From: Verrucomicrobiaceae bacterium | Lineage (GTDB): Bacteria; Verrucomicrobiota; Verrucomicrobiia; Verrucomicrobiales; Verrucomicrobiaceae | DNA length: 64,000 nucleotides | Assembly: GCA_016713245.1 (NCBI GenBank) | Contig: JADJPM010000001.1 | Span: 2,108,001-2,172,000 of the forward strand | Direction of reading: 5' to 3' | In this document: one piece after another, positions 59,274-64,000 of the stretch | How the letters are laid out: every line of letters starts with the position of its first letter | Position numbering within the stretch: the first letter of the stretch is position 1 | Notes under the pieces: generated by a model | The model's input: the letters and a program-made list of their open reading frames with translations, nothing else | Told to the model about the DNA's origin: nothing | Database searches by the model: none | Made by a program: the position numbers and the translations under genes

Positions 59274-60793
59274 AACGCCTCACGCTCCTGCTTGCGACGT
59301 TCTGCATGGTGCAGTCGTCATTTTCGGCTCCGCCCAATATCCTCCTCATCCTCGTCGATGACATGGGCTATGGCGATCCGCGCTGCTTCAATCCCGAATC
59401 GAAGATCGCGACGCCCCACATCGACAGGCTGGCCGCGGAAGGGATGCGTTTCACCGACGCTCATGCGGGAGGGTCCATTTGCGTGCCGAGCCGGTATAGC
59501 TTGCTGAGCGGGCGGATGCCGTATCGCAATTGGAACGCGGCTTCCGCGAAGCGGACGAAGAAGGGCGACTTGAGTGCCCTGGAAAAGAAGCACTTTCCGC
59601 AACCGCAGCTTCAGCATGAGCCCGATCGGTTGAATCTCGCGACGCTGATGAAGCGGCAGGATTACGCGACGGCTTGCGTGGGAAAGTGGCACCAGGGCAT
59701 GTCAACGAAGGCCGAGGTGGATGGCACGCTGAAGATGACGCCGCTGGACTTTGGCTTTGATTATTACTTCGGCTTCGACGCGCCGGAACAAGCGCCGTAT
59801 GCGTGGATCGAAAACAAACGCTTCGTCGTCGCGCCAACCGAGACCATCGAGGATCATCCTGGCGAAGACGTGACGAATCCGCAGACGCAGGGAGCGCATT
59901 GGCGCAAAGGCTTGGCCGCACCGGATTGGAAGTTCGAGGGCTACCTTTCCACCCTCGCCAGCAAGGCGGATGCGTGGCTCGAAAAGCAAACCAAGAACCA
60001 AGAACAAGGAACCGAGAACGATTCCTCCTTCTTCCTCTACTACGCCATCCCCGCGCCTCATGCGCCATGGGCGACGGCGGGCGAGTTCAAAGGCCAGAGC
60101 GGCGCGGGTCAATACGGCGACTATGTGATGAACGTGGACGCGATGATCGGCCAGGTGATGGCGACTTTGGAGAAGTTGAAGCTGAAGGACAACACGCTCG
60201 TCCTTTTCTCCAGCGACAACGGTCCGGTCTGGTATGCACAGGACATCGAGAAGTTCGGTCACCGCGCCGCTGGTCCATGGAACGGCATGAAAGGCGCACT
60301 CACCGAAGCCGGACATCACATGCCCTTCATCGCGAGGTGGCCGGGCAAGATCCAGGCGGGCAGTTCGTGCGGTGAGTTGATCTGCTTCGCTGACATGCTC
60401 GCCACGGTGGCTTCCGTGATCGGCGAAAAACTCCCGAGCGATGCCGGTGAGGACAGTTTCGACATTTCCCCGCTGCTGCTCGGCGAGAAGCCCGCGAAGC
60501 CCATCCGCCACGGCATGGTGCATGTGAACTACGGCTCCTACACGCTCGCCATCCGCGAGGGCGACTGGAAACTCATCCTGCCCTCAGACGTCTATGTCGC
60601 GCAAGACGGCACCCTCACCCCGGACCACCTCGTCGAGACCACCGGCAAAGGCCCGAATAGCAAATTCCAGCTCTACAACCTCCGCACCGATCCCGGCGAG
60701 GTCACGAATGTCTTCGCGCAGGAGCCCGGCAAGGCGGAAGAACTCTTCACCGCGCTGAAAGCGGACCTCGCACGCGGGAGGAGCCGTAAATGA
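59270..60793 (+). CDS. Sulfatase with in-frame heptanucleotide repeat insertion
   Basis: 507 residues, signal (LTLLLATFCMVQSSFS). Metal motif NILLILVDDMGYGDPR, formylglycine C-V-P-S-R (SICVPSRYSLLSGR), CVGKWHQGM and VLFSSDNGP site are intact. At 59990-60017 four heptanucleotide units (ACCAAGA, ACCAAGA, ACAAGGA, ACCGAGA) encode the hydrophilic run TKNQEQGTEN, inserted in a surface loop without breaking the frame. The gene ends just before the IS66 target site. Confidence 0.9.
   Translation: MKRLTLLLATFCMVQSSFSAPPNILLILVDDMGYGDPRCFNPESKIATPHIDRLAAEGMRFTDAHAGGSICVPSRYSLLSGRMPYRNWNAASAKRTKKGDLSALEKKHFPQPQLQHEPDRLNLATLMKRQDYATACVGKWHQGMSTKAEVDGTLKMTPLDFGFDYYFGFDAPEQAPYAWIENKRFVVAPTETIEDHPGEDVTNPQTQGAHWRKGLAAPDWKFEGYLSTLASKADAWLEKQTKNQEQGTENDSSFFLYYAIPAPHAPWATAGEFKGQSGAGQYGDYVMNVDAMIGQVMATLEKLKLKDNTLVLFSSDNGPVWYAQDIEKFGHRAAGPWNGMKGALTEAGHHMPFIARWPGKIQAGSSCGELICFADMLATVASVIGEKLPSDAGEDSFDISPLLLGEKPAKPIRHGMVHVNYGSYTLAIREGDWKLILPSDVYVAQDGTLTPDHLVETTGKGPNSKFQLYNLRTDPGEVTNVFAQEPGKAEELFTALKADLARGRSRK
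59990..60017 (+). repeat. Heptanucleotide array inside a sulfatase gene
   Basis: Four consecutive 7-base units of ACCAAGA type. The period matches the flanking arrays of the four-helix cassette, although the sequence differs. Four units of 7 are not a multiple of 3, but the array stays in frame as placed. Confidence 0.7.
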
Positions 60794-60864
60794 CCCACAG
60801 CGCTTGAGCTGAGTATCCGTCAATCGCTGCCCCATAGCCCCGGCGCTTGACTTTGAGCGGCGGG

Positions 60865-62469
60865 TCATGCGTTGACGAGGCTGCGCTCGGTCACGGTCTT
60901 TTCCTCGGCGGCTGCTTCGACAGCGGCGCGGCGTTTGGCTGCTACGGCGTGGGGTGTCAGTTCGTGCACTGTCTTGGTGGTGGCGCTCGGCAGCCGTTCA
61001 AATAGGTCCGTTAGATACGCTTCGGCGTTGATACCCGCTCGGTAGCAGTTGGCGATGAGCGTGTAGAACGTGGCGGCTCGCTCGCCACTCTTCGCGTCGC
61101 CCATGAAGAGCCAGTTCTTTTTGCCGATGGCGCTGGGGCGGATCGAGTTCTCGACGAGGTTGTTGTCGATCTGCACGCGGCCGTCGCGGGTGAACACGCA
61201 GAGCTTCTCCCACTGCCCGAGCGCGTAGGCGATGGCTTCGCCGGTGAGGCTGCGCGGGAGGTGCACGCGGCTTGCTTGCAGGCTTTGCAGCCGGTGGTGG
61301 ATGGCGACGAGGATGGGGGTGCTGTGCTCTTGTCGGGCTGTCCGTATCTCCAGCGGCCCGGCGCGGGCTTCTCTCATCCGCGCTTCGATGCGGTAGAGCG
61401 CCTGCATTTGCGCGAGCACCCAGCGGGCGTCTTCGCCTTCTTCTTGGGCTTCGTAAAATTTGCGCCGCGCATGGGCCATGCAGCCGGCGAGCGTGATGTT
61501 GCCTGCGCGTCCGGGCGCTTTGATGAAGCTGTCGTAGGCTTTGTAGCCGTCGCACTGGATGAGGCCGGTGTAGTCCTCCGGCACGATTTGCTCAAGGCAT
61601 GCGGTGCCGCGTCCGGTGTGCCAGGCCATGAAGCCGATGTTGCTCACGGGGTTGTGCACGCTCCACAGATAGCCGGTGCCGCAGATGCCTTCGCGTTCGG
61701 GGTCTTGATACTTCACGGGTGTCTCGTCGATCTGCACATAGCCACCCCTGAAAGACTTCTCTTTTGATCTGCTCGATGACGAGGCGGCTGGCCTGATGCG
61801 CCATGCCCATCCAGCCGCAGAGTGTCTGGCGCGGCACGGGCAGGCCCTGGCGGGCGTAGAGCTGCTCGATGCGGTAATACGGCAGGTGCATCTCGAAGCG
61901 TGAGGCGGCCACATTGGCCAGCAGTCGCGGGCTGGCGATGCAGCGCTCCTGCAGCCTCATCAGCGGGGCGATGACGGGCGGCAGGTGCCGCTGCGCGATG
62001 CGCACATATTTGCGGCGGATGATGTGCTGCTGGCGGAACTGCGCGGGCACATGGTCGAGCAGCCTGGTGGTCTCCGGAGCCGATGCACACAAAGGCTGCC
62101 GGATCGGCCACGACCTCGGCGGGATCGACGATGATCTGCTCCACCGGCAGGCTCGCGACGAGCTGCGCAAAGCTGCGCTTCTTTTTGCGTGCGGGCTGCG
62201 CGTGGTCCTTCTGCTCAGCCTCCGAGCCGTCGAGGCCGACGGTGGAGGCTGCGGGCTTTGGGCAGTCCGCAGGCGGCACCTCCCAGGCCTTCGAGCAGCA
62301 TCTGGAGCTGCGCGGGATCGAGCTTCTCGGATGACTTGCCAAAGAGCCGCTTCACCAGCGCATCCACCCTGAGCTGGAGCACGCGGTTGTGCTGCGTGAG
62401 CTGGGCGATGATCTCTTTGAGCGATGCGACTTCCTTTTGATGCAAGGCGTCGCGTTCGTGGTCAGTCAT
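60865..62469 (-). pseudogene. tnpC: IS66 transposase TnpC, several frameshifts
   Basis: The N-terminal coiled-coil helix (MTDHERDALHQKEVASLKEI to LFGKSSEKLD) starts at 62469; the zinc-finger/HTH middle continues in a second frame (EVPPADCPKP to VFIGSGDHQ-like), then a third (LLDHVPAQFRQQHIIRRKYV to EQIKREVF), and the DDE catalytic part in a fourth (YVQIDETPVKYQD, CDGYKAYDSF, WLFMGDAKSGERAATFYTLIANC). Three shifts near 62280, 62070 and 61755 break it, so it is not functional as written. Confidence 0.88.
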
Positions 62470-62566
62470 CGTGTGTGCGTGCTGAAACGAAGGCCCGTCA
62501 CGCGCTTATCACCTCATTGCATCTCGCACGAAAAAACTCTCAGCCCTTCGCCGTTTGCTCTCTGCC

Positions 62567-62917
62567 TTACCGCTCATACCAGCCGCGCGGACGTGCGCCG
62601 TGCATGTCGATGCCGTCGGTAAGCAGCGTGAAGGCCTCCGGCTTGAGCTCGAGCTTCACCTGGCCCTCCTGCGCCGCTTTGGGCCAGAAGAAGGTGCCTT
62701 CTTCCAAGCGCTTGGTCATCAGCCACAGGCCCGTTCCATCGAAGTGCAGCACCTTGATGAGACGACGGCGCTTGTTGGTGAAGACGAAGAGCGCCTTGTC
62801 CTTGGGGTTCTCCTTGAGCTTGTCTGCCACGAATGCGTGCAGCGTGTTCATGCCCGCACGCAGGTCGCAAGGCTCCAGCGCGATGAAGATGCGCAGTGTG
62901 GAAGGGAAACTCAGCAT
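62567..62917 (-). CDS. tnpB: IS66 accessory protein TnpB
   Basis: 116 residues: MLSFPSTLRIFIALEPCDLR then MNTLHAFVADKLKENPKDKALFVFTNKRR and ILHFDGTGLWLMTKRLEEGTFFWP, the IS66 Orf2 pattern. It is intact and its start overlaps the end of tnpA's second frame by 7 bases. Confidence 0.9.
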   Translation of the reverse strand: MLSFPSTLRIFIALEPCDLRAGMNTLHAFVADKLKENPKDKALFVFTNKRRRLIKVLHFDGTGLWLMTKRLEEGTFFWPKAAQEGQVKLELKPEAFTLLTDGIDMHGARPRGWYER

Positions 62918-63394
62918 GCGGGCGAGGCGGTCGAGTTGAGATGGCGCAGCAGATGAGCTGCCAGCTCTGCCTGCGAGGCATCGTGCAGATGCAGCCTCGC
63001 ACCCCCTGGCAGCAGCAGCTCCAAGGCGGCAGGAGCAACTGGAGTGGAGGGCGTGACAGAAGAGGATGGCAGCGCCACCTCAACAAGCTGGAGACAAGCC
63101 GTGGTCTTCCCATTGGGCTGAGCCGAGCGCAGAGGGGCGCTGGAGGGCCGTCTTTTGCATGGCCGCCATCTTTTGATAGTCGCCACGGGCACGACGGCGC
63201 TTTTGAATCCACGAGGCAAAGGTTTGGTAATTGACCCCGGCCATGCGGGCGAAGGGCCGCCCCTTCATGCCGCTGCGCTCGAACTCATCGAGCAGAGCCT
63301 CGCGCTTGTCCCGTGTGAGCGTCACGCGCCCCAAAACGTCCTGCTTCAAGAGGGTGGTCTGATCTCGCTTCGTAGTCATAAACGTCGTAGCCAT
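62911..63394 (-). pseudogene. tnpA: IS66 accessory protein TnpA, frameshifted
   Basis: An HTH part (LTRDKREALLDEFERSGMKGRPFARMAGVNYQTFASWI) runs from about 63379, then near 63125 the frame changes and the C-terminal piece (LVEVALPSSS to LELLLPGGARLHLHDASQAELAAHLLRHL) follows, as in other IS66 Orf1 proteins. The break is a single shift, so this copy is inactive. Confidence 0.85.
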
Positions 63395-63473
63395 AAAGCT
63401 ACGACACTTACTGACTACGACAGACCCACGGTGCTAGGTCTGACGGATACTGAGCTGAGATTTCCGTCAGCAA

Positions 63474-64000
63474 TCAGTTGCCAAATTCAGAGCATAACTC
63501 AAAAAGCCCCTCCATCTTCAAAGTAGCATTTTCTTTGAAATCGGGAGCGTAGCAGCCGAAAAGAGCGGCGTAGAATGCCACAAAGGGCCTTCTGGCTAGC
63601 GTTTTGAAATGACCAAGGAGAAGATCCACATATTCTTTGCCATTTGGCTTGTCCCTAAACCTCCAAAGTGAACGTCCAACAAGGTCTAGGACATCACCAA
63701 ATGCGATGGAATCCACATCAATTCCAACTAGACCATCTTGAGTCAAAAACACGTTCTGATAATGCCAGTCATCAATGTATGCCATTCTCGTCACCGCTGC
63801 CAATTCATCGCAGTTGCGATCTGCAAATGATGTCAGGGCGGCAATCACTCCTGCTGCACCGGCGGCAGCCTTAAGGGATTCCTTTGCCCGAGAAATTGAC
63901 GATCTCGTGACATCGACCCAGTTGTTACTACCGATCCATTCTCCACTTGTCATATATCCATAGGCTGTTCCTTCCCATTGTTGGGTCTTCTTTAGAGCAT
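63474..64000 (-). CDS. Aminoglycoside/choline-kinase-type phosphotransferase, cut by the window edge
   Basis: At least 175 residues, open to the end of the window on the minus strand. The central stretch DDWHYQNVFLTQDGLVGIDVDSIAFGDVLDLVGRSLW has the H-x-x-N and D motifs of the APH/choline kinase catalytic and metal loop. No ATG is certain; the reading frame continues with sensible codons up to position 64000. The gene lies just past the IS66 right end and is unaffected by it. Substrate unknown. Confidence 0.65.
   Translation of the reverse strand, partial: ALKKTQQWEGTAYGYMTSGEWIGSNNWVDVTRSSISRAKESLKAAAGAAGVIAALTSFADRNCDELAAVTRMAYIDDWHYQNVFLTQDGLVGIDVDSIAFGDVLDLVGRSLWRFRDKPNGKEYVDLLLGHFKTLARRPFVAFYAALFGCYAPDFKENATLKMEGLFELCSEFGN

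Larger units (their letters stand above)
60813..63450 (-). mobile_element. IS66-family insertion sequence
   Basis: Bounded by the 10-base inverted repeat GTATCCGTCA (60813-60822 and, inverted, 63441-63450) and an 8-base direct target duplication TGAGCTGA (60805-60812 and 63451-63458), the size typical for IS66. Length 2638 bp. Genes in transposase order on the minus strand are tnpA (orf1), tnpB (orf2) and tnpC (orf3). tnpA and tnpC are frameshifted, so the copy is no longer self-mobile, although its ends are intact. Confidence 0.92.

Overview
The window is a GC-rich chromosomal segment from a free-living member of the PVC superphylum, most likely a Verrucomicrobiales relative (Prosthecobacter/Verrucomicrobium type). 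This is inferred from gene content: several formylglycine sulfatases, a planctomycete-type cytochrome/DUF1592 protein, a Kelch/PQQ beta-propeller protein, PEP-CTERM proteins with a proline-glutamate-proline sorting tail, secreted FN3/cyclophilin proteins ending in a DPDKDG-type calcium-binding tail, and a short Wza plus tyrosine-autokinase exopolysaccharide module. There are no rRNA genes, CRISPR arrays or phage structural genes. Two tRNAs are present: Leu(CAG) at 28038-28122 and Gly(TCC) at 49218-49288.

Layout. 1-8.4 kb: a beta-helix protein remnant, an OmpR-type two-component pair, an AraC regulator, a Kelch/PQQ propeller protein, a TonB-dependent (heme/hemoglobin-type) receptor and a stray duplicate of the kinase C-terminus. 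8.4-12 kb: a large DUF1592 cytochrome protein and a REP-associated tyrosine transposase flanked by REP-like hairpins. 12-17.4 kb: cell-wall and housekeeping genes (amidase, an epimerase-shikimate kinase fusion, a YmdB phosphoesterase, a lipoprotein, an M23 peptidase). 17.5-26.2 kb: two giant secreted FN3/cyclophilin proteins, one with eight 72-residue MBG repeats. 26-30 kb: a glycosyltransferase, a prenyltransferase-fold protein, tRNA-Leu, a UbiE/MenG methyltransferase. 28.9-36 kb: a sulfatase/esterase region with decay: a truncated sulfatase, an IS remnant, a broken Fic-type cassette and a 25-bp repeat upstream of sulfatase starts.

36-42.6 kb: a manganese/zinc-type ABC import system. Its substrate-binding protein and ATPase genes each carry the same TTAGCC-N2-GGCTAA operator, and one permease is fused to a DtxR/MntR-like repressor domain, the architecture known from chlamydial YtgCR. 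The fused gene is split by one frameshift in this sequence. Between ATPase and permease sits a four-helix-bundle gene bracketed by inverted heptanucleotide repeat arrays. Just upstream is a small protein that looks like a bacterial Whirly-fold single-strand-binding protein. 42.7-49 kb: DUF4262, a TPR membrane protein, two PEP-CTERM proteins, and a sodium:solute symporter with a 45-residue partner.

49.3-54.6 kb: an exopolysaccharide export module (secreted protein, outer-membrane barrel, BY-kinase, Wza-like protein with a ~400-bp insertion near its end), followed by an HscA-like Hsp70. 56.5-60.8 kb: three co-oriented sulfatases. 60.8-63.45 kb: a decayed IS66 element with an intact 8-bp target duplication. 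The window ends inside a phosphotransferase-like gene.

Together the genes describe polysaccharide breakdown (sulfatases, esterase), surface and envelope construction, and metal acquisition, with much recent rearrangement by small repeats and insertion sequences.
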